From Burkholderiales bacterium (GTDB lineage: Bacteria; Pseudomonadota; Gammaproteobacteria; Burkholderiales; Burkholderiaceae_C), in the NCBI GenBank assembly GCA_947458895.1, contig CANHBY010000009.1:1-11857 (forward strand): a stretch of DNA of 11,857 nucleotides, in the 5' to 3' direction. Under the pieces are notes generated by a model, which was not told the DNA's origin, searched no databases, and was given only the letters and a program-made list of their open reading frames with translations. Below are positions 1 to 7,634 of the stretch, piece by piece (the stretch's first letter is position 1; every line of letters starts with the position of its first letter). Made by a program: the position numbers and the translations under genes.

Positions 1-1468
1 GAGGCCGGCCGGCCACGCCTGAGCGAGCCAATGCTGTGTAGGCGCCAACCAGTTCCTCCAGGGTGGTGCCGGCACCGCCGAGGATCAAGCTGAGGTTCGG
101 TGTGGCGCCTTGCTGCATGCGCAACTTCAGGCCGGCATTGCGTAACAGGGCTGTGAAGCGCTCGGGGCCAAGGCGGTCCAGCAGGTCGACGGCCGGCACG
201 TTCAGCGAGCGTTGCAGTGCCTCACTCAAACTGACCGGGCCCGAGAAGGCCGCCTGAAAATTCCCGGGCGCGTAGCCCCCAAAGTTTTGAGGTGCGTCGA
301 TCAACAAACTCTCAGAGTGAACCAACCCCTCGTCCAGCGCCATCGCATACAAGAAAGGTTTGAGGGTAGAGCCTGGCGAGCGCACGGCCCGCACCATGTC
401 GACATGGGCCGATCGGGCGGAATCCTGGAAGTCGGCAGAGCCGGCGTAACCACGCACGGCCAAGGTGTCGTTCTCTACCACCAGGGCGGCGATGGAAACC
501 TGATCAGGAAGGCTGGGCAAGCGGTCGAGCAGGATCTGCTCGATTCGAATTTGAACGGCTGGCTCCAGGGTGGAGTGAACCTGACTCACCGTGTTCTGAC
601 CGGACTTGAGCTGCTCGGTGCGCAGTCGCTCGGCTGCCAGGGGGGCCAGCCAGCGCGCACGCAGGGGCGGTGCAAACACGCGCTCCATGAGCGCCTCAGC
701 CACCGTGTCAGCAGGCCAAACACCGAGAGACTGCATGCGATTCAAGACCTTGTCGCGTGCGGCTTGCGCTCGGCCGCTGGCACGGTCGGGCCGCAGGCGT
801 GAGGGGGTTTGAGGCAAGGCCACCAGCAAGGCGGCCTCGGCATGGCTGAGGTCTCGCGCCGACTTGCCAAGGTAAGCGCGGCTGGCCATTTCAACCCCCT
901 CGACCTGGCCGCCCATGGGAGCACGGTTGAGGTAGAGCGTGAGGATCTCGTCTTTGCTCAAGTGCCATTCCAATTGAAGGGCGCGAGCCATTTGTTTGAG
1001 CTTGACGCCCACACTTCGGGAGTTCTTGGCGGGCTGCAAAATACGCGCCACCTGCATGGTGAGCGTGGAGCCCCCTGACACGATGTGCCCCTGCACACCC
1101 CACTGCCAGGCCGCGCGCCACAGCGCGACTGGGTTGATGCCCACATGCCAACGAAACCAGCGGTCTTCATAGGCCTGCAGGGCCTGCACATAAAGGGGCG
1201 AGACAGCCTCTAGGGTGGTCGGCTGGCGCAGGGCGCCATCCGTGCTGGGCCAACTGCGCAAAGGGGTGCCATCTTCGGCCAGCACCACCAAAGTGCCCGG
1301 GCTGGTGGAGCCCGTGAAAGCCTGCGGTGGTAGCGGAAAGGCGCGGTCCAGAGCCCACGCCAACACCAGCAACGCCGCCAGGCCCATGAAACCGACCCGA
1401 AACGCAAGAGGTGTCCCCCGCACCTTGCGGCGCAGGCGAGCCAGCGGTGGGGACATGAATCGCTTCAT
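1..1468 (-). CDS. pbpC: Penicillin-binding protein 1C, C-terminus beyond window
   Basis: Bifunctional class A penicillin-binding protein that polymerises and cross-links peptidoglycan at the outer face of the inner membrane. The reading frame is open from an ATG at 1468 to the window edge (489 full codons); the family is usually about 770-800 residues, so the end is missing. A basic N-terminus is followed by one membrane segment (about residues 25-40). The glycosyltransferase domain shows the EDRWF motif with the likely catalytic Glu101, then SGGSTLTMQ at 131-139. The transpeptidase domain shows STLK with nucleophile Ser367 and Lys370, and the SLN triad at 421-423. The KTG motif and the PBP1C C-terminal domain would lie outside the window. 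It starts 44 bases after the yfhM stop, so the two are probably co-transcribed. A GGAGGG lies 13 bases before the ATG, a little far; an in-frame GTG at 1498 is an alternative start. Confidence 0.93.
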   Translation of the reverse strand, partial: MKRFMSPPLARLRRKVRGTPLAFRVGFMGLAALLVLAWALDRAFPLPPQAFTGSTSPGTLVVLAEDGTPLRSWPSTDGALRQPTTLEAVSPLYVQALQAYEDRWFRWHVGINPVALWRAAWQWGVQGHIVSGGSTLTMQVARILQPAKNSRSVGVKLKQMARALQLEWHLSKDEILTLYLNRAPMGGQVEGVEMASRAYLGKSARDLSHAEAALLVALPQTPSRLRPDRASGRAQAARDKVLNRMQSLGVWPADTVAEALMERVFAPPLRARWLAPLAAERLRTEQLKSGQNTVSQVHSTLEPAVQIRIEQILLDRLPSLPDQVSIAALVVENDTLAVRGYAGSADFQDSARSAHVDMVRAVRSPGSTLKPFLYAMALDEGLVHSESLLIDAPQNFGGYAPGNFQAAFSGPVSLSEALQRSLNVPAVDLLDRLGPERFTALLRNAGLKLRMQQGATPNLSLILGGAGTTLEELVGAYTALARSGVAGRP

Positions 1469-1512
1469 GAGGAAACTTATGCCCTCCAGCCCCTGCACCT
1501 GCCTCTGACCGA

Positions 1513-4500
1513 CTACTTCGGATTGACCACGGTGATGTCGCTCTCTGCCTTGCCCACGCCACGCACTTCAGGGCGGTACATGTCTTCAGCAAAGGCGGCC
1601 GGCACCACGAACTTGCCGGGGGTGACCACCCGCAGCACATAGAAAACATCCAGCTTGTGTTCATCGAGTTGAGCGGCTGCGACGAATCGGTCATCACGGA
1701 ACTCGGTGTGCTTGATGCGTTGGTTGCCCATGGCTTGCCCCACGTTGACACCGTCCACATTGAACTCGCTGGCCTGCACCCCCTGGCTGAGGTTGAGATT
1801 TTCGATCTCCATGCCTGCCGGTATGCGGTCCACGATGAGGCCGTCTTTGATGCGCTGTTTGGCGCGAACACGCAAACGCACGACCAGCATCTCACCGGTT
1901 TTGAACTCCCGGCCTGACACCGAGTCACCCTTGGGGGTCCACCAAGTGCGCTCGATCAGGATGCGATCGTCGCGCTGGGGCAGAGGCTTGATCGGATAGC
2001 CCTCCACTGCCACCTCGGCAAACAAGACCTCATGACCATGATTGACCAGCCTGAGGCCGTGCTTCAGATCAGACACCGCGATCATGCGCTGCTGGGCCGT
2101 GTCACCGGCCAGTTTCTCGGTCTTGCCGGCGTGCTGCAATTCAGCCTGCCAGGACTGATCAGCACTGACGCCAGCGGCACGCGCAGCAAGGAACAATGCC
2201 AGGCGTTCCTGAGTGGAGAAATAGCTGCGCTTGTCGAAGTCATCACTCAAATCCAGAAGCAGGTTTTCACGCCGTGCATGGCTGAGCTTGAAACGGTGCA
2301 AGAGCGCATAGGCCATGGCGTGGTCGCGCACCCTGGAGCCATAGTCACCCAACCACTCGCCATATTCCGAGAGCCCGGCGCCCAGGCCGTAGCCAAGCTG
2401 CATGGCGTCGTCGAGCGCCACCTTGGCACGGGCCTCATCACCCATGAGCTTGAGGGCCAGGCTCAGGTGCACCAGCACCAAAGGCGAGCGCGCATTGGCA
2501 CGGTGCTCATCAAAGAGTGAGCGCAAGGTGGCCAAGGGCGCTTTTTGCTCACGCGCCAAAATGAAGCCCGCGTGGGCCGCATCGGCCAATCGCTGATGGG
2601 CCAGGCGCAGTGACTCCACATCACGGTAGTCGGTGATGCGGCCCTGTGCATCGCGGCGAATGTCTTTCGGGGGCTTCATCTGCTGGCCCGGGGCTCGCTG
2701 AAACTGCTCCAGCAGCGAGGCCACGGCGCGTTGGTGCATGCTCTCTGGCACAGCGAAGCCGGCCTCGCGGGCGTCTTGCAAGAAGCCAGTGACATAGGCA
2801 CTGAGCCAAGCCTCGTAGGAGTTGTTTGCCGCCCACAGACCAAAGCCGCCAGAGCTCTGCTGCAAGCCCGCCAGCCGGCCGAAGGCCACATCCAGCCGCG
2901 CGGCGCGCTCCTCGCGGGTCAGCGGCTTGATCTTGAAAGCCTGCGCGGCTGCTTCATCAATGAAGACCAAGGGGTAGGCGCTGCTGGTGGTTTGCTCCAG
3001 GCAACCATAGGGGTACATCAACAAGCCCCGAACGGCTGAGCTCACATCAATAGGTGGCTTGTTTGACAGCGTCAATCCCACCGTCGATGAGCCTGCCCAC
3101 AAGGCATCGGCCAGGGTGGGGTCCAGCTTCACGCTGCCCTCAGGCTCGAGCCGCACGCGCTTGACTTCACGCACCCGCGGCGTGGCCGGCTGCACCTGAA
3201 GAGCCGCTTCGCGCACGACCTTGAGCTTGCCCGCCGTGACGGTCAGCTTGATCGGCGCCAGGCCTTCGGCATCGGTGGCCTGAGCCTGATAGCGCAACAC
3301 AGTGCGCTGCTTATCGGCCAGTTTCAAAGGAGCGCTCGAGCCTGTGATGCGCAAAGGTGAAGCCGCTTCAATGTTCACCGACACCTGCTGATCGCTGCCC
3401 GAGAGGTTGGTGACATCCAGGGCGATCGTGGCCGTGTCTCCGGGGGTGATGAAGCGAGGCATCGACAGCTCGGCCACCAGCGGGGCGGCCACGGTCATCT
3501 CGGCCTGCGCATTGGCATAACTGTCGGGCGTGCTGGCCACAGCCATCAGGCGCAGGGTGCCATTGAAGTCAGGCAGGCTCAGCGGCACGCTCGCTTCGCC
3601 ATTGGCATCCAGCACCACCGGTCCACTGAACAGGTCGACCAATCGAACCTTGCGCGGCATGCTCTGGGTGTCACGCACGCTGGCGTCGCCCCCGAAACGC
3701 TGCTTGGCCAGGTTGCCCTCCATCGTCTCGATCAGCTTGCCGTACAGATCCAGCAAATCGGCGGCGAAACGATGTTTGCCAAAGAAATAATTGACCGGAT
3801 CAGGCGTGGCGTAGTTGGTGATATTCAAGATGCCCACATCCACCGCCGACACAGTGACCATGGCCTTGCGGTCACCGCCTGCCACAGGCTTGCCAGCGGC
3901 ATCAGAGAGTTTGATCTTGATGGGCACGGTTTGCTCGGGCACGGTCTTGTCTGGCGCGGTCAGCGCGAGCTTGAGCTTGCGATCTTCACGCATCAAAGGC
4001 AGATGCACCAAGCCAAGCGCCCGGGCTGGCGTGACCCGATCACCGGCGCTGCCAGGCCGGAAGGCCACCACACTGATGTAGAGGTCATGGCGCTGCCAAC
4101 TGGGGTCGATGGTGATGTCCAGCGGCGTGCCGTTGGTGCGCACGGCCAGGCGGCGTTGATACAAAACGCGGTCGCCCTCGACCGTGACCAGCGCCTCGCC
4201 ATCATGGGGTGGCGTGATGGTGAGCTTGGCTTTGTCGCCCGGCTTGAAGGGCGCGCCCTCCAGCTTGAGTTGAACGCGGTCGGGGCGGTTGCCCACATCA
4301 TCTTCACCCTGCGCCCCCCAGCCTGCATAAAAGCGATAACGAGAGGTCAGGCCGGTTTCGGGATCTTTGAGTTCCAGACGGTAGCGGCCATAGCGCACCG
4401 GCAGGCTGATCTTGGTGCGCTCCTGGATGGCCAGGCTGCGGGCTTCGGTGAGCTCTTCTTCCAGGTTGTAGCCACTGTTCCAACCGCGGTCTTCGTCATA

Positions 4501-6555
4501 GCGCCAATACCAGCGGCGGTCCTCGCGAACCAAACGCATCTGAAGGTCTTTGACCGGCACCAGCTTGCCGGCGGCATCGACGCGGATCAGCTCGAATTCA
4601 GCCAAGCCGCCCTCCTGGGCCACGTCGCGCTCGAACAGCGGCCGCAAGCCCACCAACACCGGTGCAGGCCACCACATGCGCTCCACCGAGCGAACCACAG
4701 GGCGCCCGCCGGACTCCAGCAAACTGAAGCTGGCCCTGACCTTCATCGGCGAATGAACATCGCCGGTCTCATAAGGCACCTTCACCAAGGCCTTGCCGTC
4801 GTCGCCCAAGGGGCGCTCCTCAATGCTTTGGCGTTCACGAGCGGAGTCGTCTTCCACATCACCAAACAAAAAGCCCGGCCAGGCCTTGGCCACAGGGTTG
4901 CGCAACCGCTCTGTGACCACGAGGCCCAGCAAACGATTGCCAGAGGCCGGAGCGCCATAGAGGTAGTCGCCCTGAACCTTGACCATGAGCTCCTGCTTCT
5001 CGCGCAGCACCGTCTCGGGCGCATCGAGTGCCAGCTTCATGCGCTCAGGCAAAAACTCTTCCACTGAAAAACTCCATTGCGCATCAGGCTTCTTGGCGCC
5101 GGGGTCGGTTTTGGCCTCCAGCAACCAGCGACCCGTGGGCGCGTCGGCAGGCAAGCTCAACACTTGCTGGTAATAGCCCGAACCGGTGGCCTGCGGCCGC
5201 ACCAATTGGGTCTGCACCGGCTCACCATCAGGCTTCTTGAGCACCAGCGTCAAGGGTGCTGCTGCGGCCCCCTCGGCTTGAGGCAAGACCTTGCCATCGG
5301 CATCTCGCGCCAACACCGACACGGTGAACTGCTCGCCAGGGCGGTAGAGGTCTCGGCCGGCATACACAAACAATTTACGATTGCGCGAAGGGTGCCCACC
5401 GATGTCAAACTCAGACAAATCCAAGGCCGGATCGCGCAGCGCCAGCACCGACATCTCTTTGCCACGCCGCGCCAACACCGCACGTGCCTTGGAGGTGTCG
5501 CCGGTGAACACCGCATGCCCATCCTGGTCAGACTGAACCTGCGCGAGGGACTTGCCCGCCGCATCAATCAAGCTCAGCTCCAGGCCCCCAATGGCCGTGC
5601 CTTTTTTGAGCGAGGTCGCAAACACATCGGTCTGGGCGGCATGCCGATGCAAATGAATGCCAATGTCAGTCACGTAAAAATAAGTGACCTGAAAATCCCA
5701 ACCGAAACGACCCGGCTGGTTCATCACTGCCACATAAATACCGGGCTCTTGCAGCTCCTTGATTTTTTCAACCGGCAGGAAGCTCACATTGCGGCGATTC
5801 CGGCGAGCATCGGTCGTGAACCGGCTGGCATAGACGCTGGTGGAGGTCTCTCGCAACTGGTCCAGCTGATAGCCTGACACCATCCCCTTCAAGCGGCGCT
5901 GGCCATTGTCGACGTAATCACCGCCCTCCTCATCATCCATGCCATCCTGTTGGCTGGGGCTGGACATGCGCCCCCCGACCTTCTCCAAAAAGCCGGGCAA
6001 ATCTTTGTCGTTCACGCGTAAAAACTGAACATCCACTTCGGGCGTATTGACCGTGACCACCGGCAGCCCACCGTTTTGCCCAGCCGGCAGCACCACACCC
6101 TTGCTGGCAAAGTAAAACGACTCCGGCATGGCCTCAGTTTTGACGCTGCAACGCTGCGGTGTGGCCAAGGTGGCCGAACCCACCGAAGCGAGCTCGCCAG
6201 ACAACTCAATTTGGTACTCCCGATCAGGGCTGACATAAGGCAGGTAAAGCACTCGAGGGTTGTCACCCAACACCCAGTTGGCCTCCACCGGCTTGGCATC
6301 TTTAGTGCTTTCATTGGCCTTGATCAGCTTGGCCCAGGCCTGCGAACGAGCCAGCGGCTGAGTGAACATGACAGCTACCGCCGGCGCCCCATCAAACAAG
6401 CGAGGCTTGCACTCAGCCAACGCAAAAGCCTGCGGGCTGCCGACCTCCGCATGAGAGGGGCGCTCCATGCTGGGCGAGCCCTTAAAGGCGTACCAACCCC
6501 CAGTTGCAGCCGCCGAAAGTGCCAAAAATACAGCCCACCTGATGCTTTTTTTCAT
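1513..6555 (-). CDS. yfhM: Bacterial alpha-2-macroglobulin, YfhM type with thioester
   Basis: Large periplasmic protease trap: a protease cuts the bait region, the protein collapses around it, and a reactive thioester links to the protease. At 1680 residues it is close to E. coli YfhM (about 1650). Visible parts, in order: an N-terminal hydrophobic segment (about 6-25), macroglobulin-like beta domains, an A2M_N-like domain near 390-490 (YRPGEQ), a bait-like stretch near 930-970, the A2M domain near 965-1005 (LPDFNGTLR), the thioester domain with YGCLEQ (Cys1185, Gln1188) and a C-terminal bMG10-like domain with TWWTPKG. E. coli YfhM is a lipoprotein, but no lipobox cysteine follows the hydrophobic segment here, so it may be anchored by that segment or released. 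The ATG at 6555 has only a weak ribosome site. It is followed by pbpC, the usual partner. Codons for residues near 259-273 are partly duplicated upstream of the gene. Confidence 0.95.
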   Translation of the reverse strand: MKKSIRWAVFLALSAAATGGWYAFKGSPSMERPSHAEVGSPQAFALAECKPRLFDGAPAVAVMFTQPLARSQAWAKLIKANESTKDAKPVEANWVLGDNPRVLYLPYVSPDREYQIELSGELASVGSATLATPQRCSVKTEAMPESFYFASKGVVLPAGQNGGLPVVTVNTPEVDVQFLRVNDKDLPGFLEKVGGRMSSPSQQDGMDDEEGGDYVDNGQRRLKGMVSGYQLDQLRETSTSVYASRFTTDARRNRRNVSFLPVEKIKELQEPGIYVAVMNQPGRFGWDFQVTYFYVTDIGIHLHRHAAQTDVFATSLKKGTAIGGLELSLIDAAGKSLAQVQSDQDGHAVFTGDTSKARAVLARRGKEMSVLALRDPALDLSEFDIGGHPSRNRKLFVYAGRDLYRPGEQFTVSVLARDADGKVLPQAEGAAAAPLTLVLKKPDGEPVQTQLVRPQATGSGYYQQVLSLPADAPTGRWLLEAKTDPGAKKPDAQWSFSVEEFLPERMKLALDAPETVLREKQELMVKVQGDYLYGAPASGNRLLGLVVTERLRNPVAKAWPGFLFGDVEDDSARERQSIEERPLGDDGKALVKVPYETGDVHSPMKVRASFSLLESGGRPVVRSVERMWWPAPVLVGLRPLFERDVAQEGGLAEFELIRVDAAGKLVPVKDLQMRLVREDRRWYWRYDEDRGWNSGYNLEEELTEARSLAIQERTKISLPVRYGRYRLELKDPETGLTSRYRFYAGWGAQGEDDVGNRPDRVQLKLEGAPFKPGDKAKLTITPPHDGEALVTVEGDRVLYQRRLAVRTNGTPLDITIDPSWQRHDLYISVVAFRPGSAGDRVTPARALGLVHLPLMREDRKLKLALTAPDKTVPEQTVPIKIKLSDAAGKPVAGGDRKAMVTVSAVDVGILNITNYATPDPVNYFFGKHRFAADLLDLYGKLIETMEGNLAKQRFGGDASVRDTQSMPRKVRLVDLFSGPVVLDANGEASVPLSLPDFNGTLRLMAVASTPDSYANAQAEMTVAAPLVAELSMPRFITPGDTATIALDVTNLSGSDQQVSVNIEAASPLRITGSSAPLKLADKQRTVLRYQAQATDAEGLAPIKLTVTAGKLKVVREAALQVQPATPRVREVKRVRLEPEGSVKLDPTLADALWAGSSTVGLTLSNKPPIDVSSAVRGLLMYPYGCLEQTTSSAYPLVFIDEAAAQAFKIKPLTREERAARLDVAFGRLAGLQQSSGGFGLWAANNSYEAWLSAYVTGFLQDAREAGFAVPESMHQRAVASLLEQFQRAPGQQMKPPKDIRRDAQGRITDYRDVESLRLAHQRLADAAHAGFILAREQKAPLATLRSLFDEHRANARSPLVLVHLSLALKLMGDEARAKVALDDAMQLGYGLGAGLSEYGEWLGDYGSRVRDHAMAYALLHRFKLSHARRENLLLDLSDDFDKRSYFSTQERLALFLAARAAGVSADQSWQAELQHAGKTEKLAGDTAQQRMIAVSDLKHGLRLVNHGHEVLFAEVAVEGYPIKPLPQRDDRILIERTWWTPKGDSVSGREFKTGEMLVVRLRVRAKQRIKDGLIVDRIPAGMEIENLNLSQGVQASEFNVDGVNVGQAMGNQRIKHTEFRDDRFVAAAQLDEHKLDVFYVLRVVTPGKFVVPAAFAEDMYRPEVRGVGKAESDITVVNPK
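5738..5779 (-). repeat. 42-bp segment of yfhM with a near-copy upstream of the gene
   Basis: This part of the yfhM coding region (residues near 259-273, around PVEKIKELQEPG) recurs at 6642-6682 in the same orientation. The alignment has two substitutions and one missing T in a T-run. The similarity stops abruptly on both sides. Confidence 0.9.
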
Positions 6556-6734
6556 GGTCGGGTTTCAAAATAGAAAACGAACACAGTTGGCTAGCATGCC
6601 ACAGCAGCCTCGGGGGAGGAGTGACGATGGATCAGGGTAGGATACCAGGCTCTTGCAGCTCCATGATTTTTCAACCGGCAGGGCTGTCGATGTGTGCCAT
6701 CGCTGGTTCACTCGCGTGAAGGAGCTTTGAAGCT
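6556..6734 (-). promoter_or_regulatory. Gap between prmB and yfhM, presumed yfhM-pbpC promoter region
   Basis: This is a 179-base non-coding gap downstream of prmB and upstream of yfhM, both on the minus strand. It must carry any separate promoter for yfhM-pbpC, but I see no convincing -35/-10 pair. The stretch just before the yfhM start is AT-richer (6562-6582). It also contains the displaced yfhM fragment at 6642-6682 and, soon after the prmB stop, a 5-bp hairpin with a GCGA tetraloop on the minus-strand RNA (6707-6720). That hairpin has no T-run, so it is not an evident terminator. Confidence 0.4.
6642..6682 (-). repeat. Displaced 41-bp copy of an internal yfhM segment
   Basis: Near-identical to 5738-5779 (39 of 42 aligned positions) in the same orientation, but lying outside any gene, 87-127 bases upstream of the yfhM start. 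The lost T shifts the frame relative to the coding copy, so it does not encode the same peptide throughout. It looks like a short duplication or template-switch product, not a functional gene part. Confidence 0.85.
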
Positions 6735-7634
6735 TCAGCGGTCTGCGCGGGCGGATAGCCAGCGAACCAATGCCTCGCGGGTCACGGCCAGAACCTGATC
6801 GTTACCTGCGCTGGTCTCCAGCCAAGCCACTTCAAGCCGACGGAATGCGTGCTCGAAATGCCCACGTTCGTTGCCAATTTCCAGCACCAGCACACCGATG
6901 TCAGACAAGTTCGCAGGCGCATCGCGCACGATGGTGCGTATCAGGTCCATGCCGTCTTCACCTCCTGCAAGTGCCAGTTCAGGCTCGCAGCGGTACTCTG
7001 GCGGAAGTTCCGACATGCTCTGGGTGTTGACGTAGGGAGGGTTGCACAGGATCAGGTCGTAGGGGCCTTCGACCTGAGCGAGCAGGTTCGATTGGATCAG
7101 CCGGATGCGTTGCTGCAACTTGTGTTTTTCAATGTTGATGCGTGCAACTTCCAGCGCATCGGGGGAGATGTCTGCGGCATCAACGGTGACCTCTGGGTAA
7201 GCCATGGCCGCAATGACAGCCAGGCTGGCGTTGCCGGTGCAAAGGTCTAACACCCGCTTGGTTTGATCCGACAGCCACGCATCGAGAAGGCCCTCACCCT
7301 CGCCGTCCACCAACAATTCAGCGATGAATGAGCGCGGGACGATGGTGCGCTCATCCACATAGAACGGCACGTTTTGCAGCCATGCTTCTCGTGTCAAATA
7401 GGCCGTTGGCTGGCGCGTTTCGATTCGCTGGCTGACCAGCTTCTCCACCTCGGCCTGGGCCTCTGGTGTTACCTCTTTTGAGGCTTCGCGCTCAAGGCCA
7501 TCCCAAGGCATTTTCAACGACCACAAAACCAACCAGGCAGCTTCATCAAAGGCATTGGTCGTGCCGTGCCCAAACGAAACGCCCGCCTGTTTGAGGCGGG
7601 CGCTTTGCGCGTTTATCAATTCAATTAATTTCAT
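6735..7634 (-). CDS. prmB: Ribosomal protein L3 N5-glutamine methyltransferase PrmB
   Basis: SAM-dependent cytoplasmic methyltransferase of the HemK family that modifies a glutamine of ribosomal protein L3. It has 299 residues, normal for the family. An N-terminal helical domain includes FGHGTTNAFDEAAWLVLW (21-38), typical of PrmB. VPRSFIAELL (99-108) is the PrmB form of the segment that in PrmC has IPRPDTE. The SAM-binding motif I is VLDLCTGNA (128-136), and the catalytic NPPY is at 198-201. The ATG overlaps the stop of pilU by 4 bases (ATGA), indicating translational coupling. In related genomes dapE usually precedes prmB; here pilU does. Codons 10-20 form a terminator-like hairpin (7577-7605), which may limit transcription into the gene. 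PrmC is excluded by the VPRS motif. Confidence 0.94.
   Translation of the reverse strand: MKLIELINAQSARLKQAGVSFGHGTTNAFDEAAWLVLWSLKMPWDGLEREASKEVTPEAQAEVEKLVSQRIETRQPTAYLTREAWLQNVPFYVDERTIVPRSFIAELLVDGEGEGLLDAWLSDQTKRVLDLCTGNASLAVIAAMAYPEVTVDAADISPDALEVARINIEKHKLQQRIRLIQSNLLAQVEGPYDLILCNPPYVNTQSMSELPPEYRCEPELALAGGEDGMDLIRTIVRDAPANLSDIGVLVLEIGNERGHFEHAFRRLEVAWLETSAGNDQVLAVTREALVRWLSARADR
7577..7605 (-). terminator. Terminator-like GC-rich hairpin inside the start of prmB
   Basis: On the minus-strand RNA, AAG plus CGCCCGCCT (7605-7594) pairs with AGGCGGGCG plus UUU (7588-7577) around a 5-base CAAAC loop. This gives 12 pairs including one G-U. A-residues precede the stem, and UUUCGUUU follows or overlaps its 3' side, which is the shape of an intrinsic terminator or attenuator. 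It lies in codons 10-20 of prmB, directly after the pilU stop. The opposite strand gives the same 9-bp core stem. Whether it stops transcription is inference; the U-tract is interrupted. Confidence 0.5.

Noticed and set aside
212..802. 196-codon open frame on the plus strand
   Set aside because: It overlaps pbpC in antisense, and the glycosyltransferase and transpeptidase motifs read cleanly on the minus strand.
1167..1468. Possible frameshift near the 5' end of pbpC
   Set aside because: Overlapping minus-strand frames here suggested one, but careful re-reading gives a single open frame from the ATG at 1468 through EDRWF to the window edge.
3772..5067. Long open frame (431 codons) on the plus strand
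   Set aside because: It is fully antisense to yfhM, whose protein is clearly recognisable throughout. The translation resembles no family and is typical of high-GC antisense frames.
6707..6720. Terminator after prmB
   Set aside because: There is only a 5-bp stem with a GCGA loop and no T-run on the minus strand.
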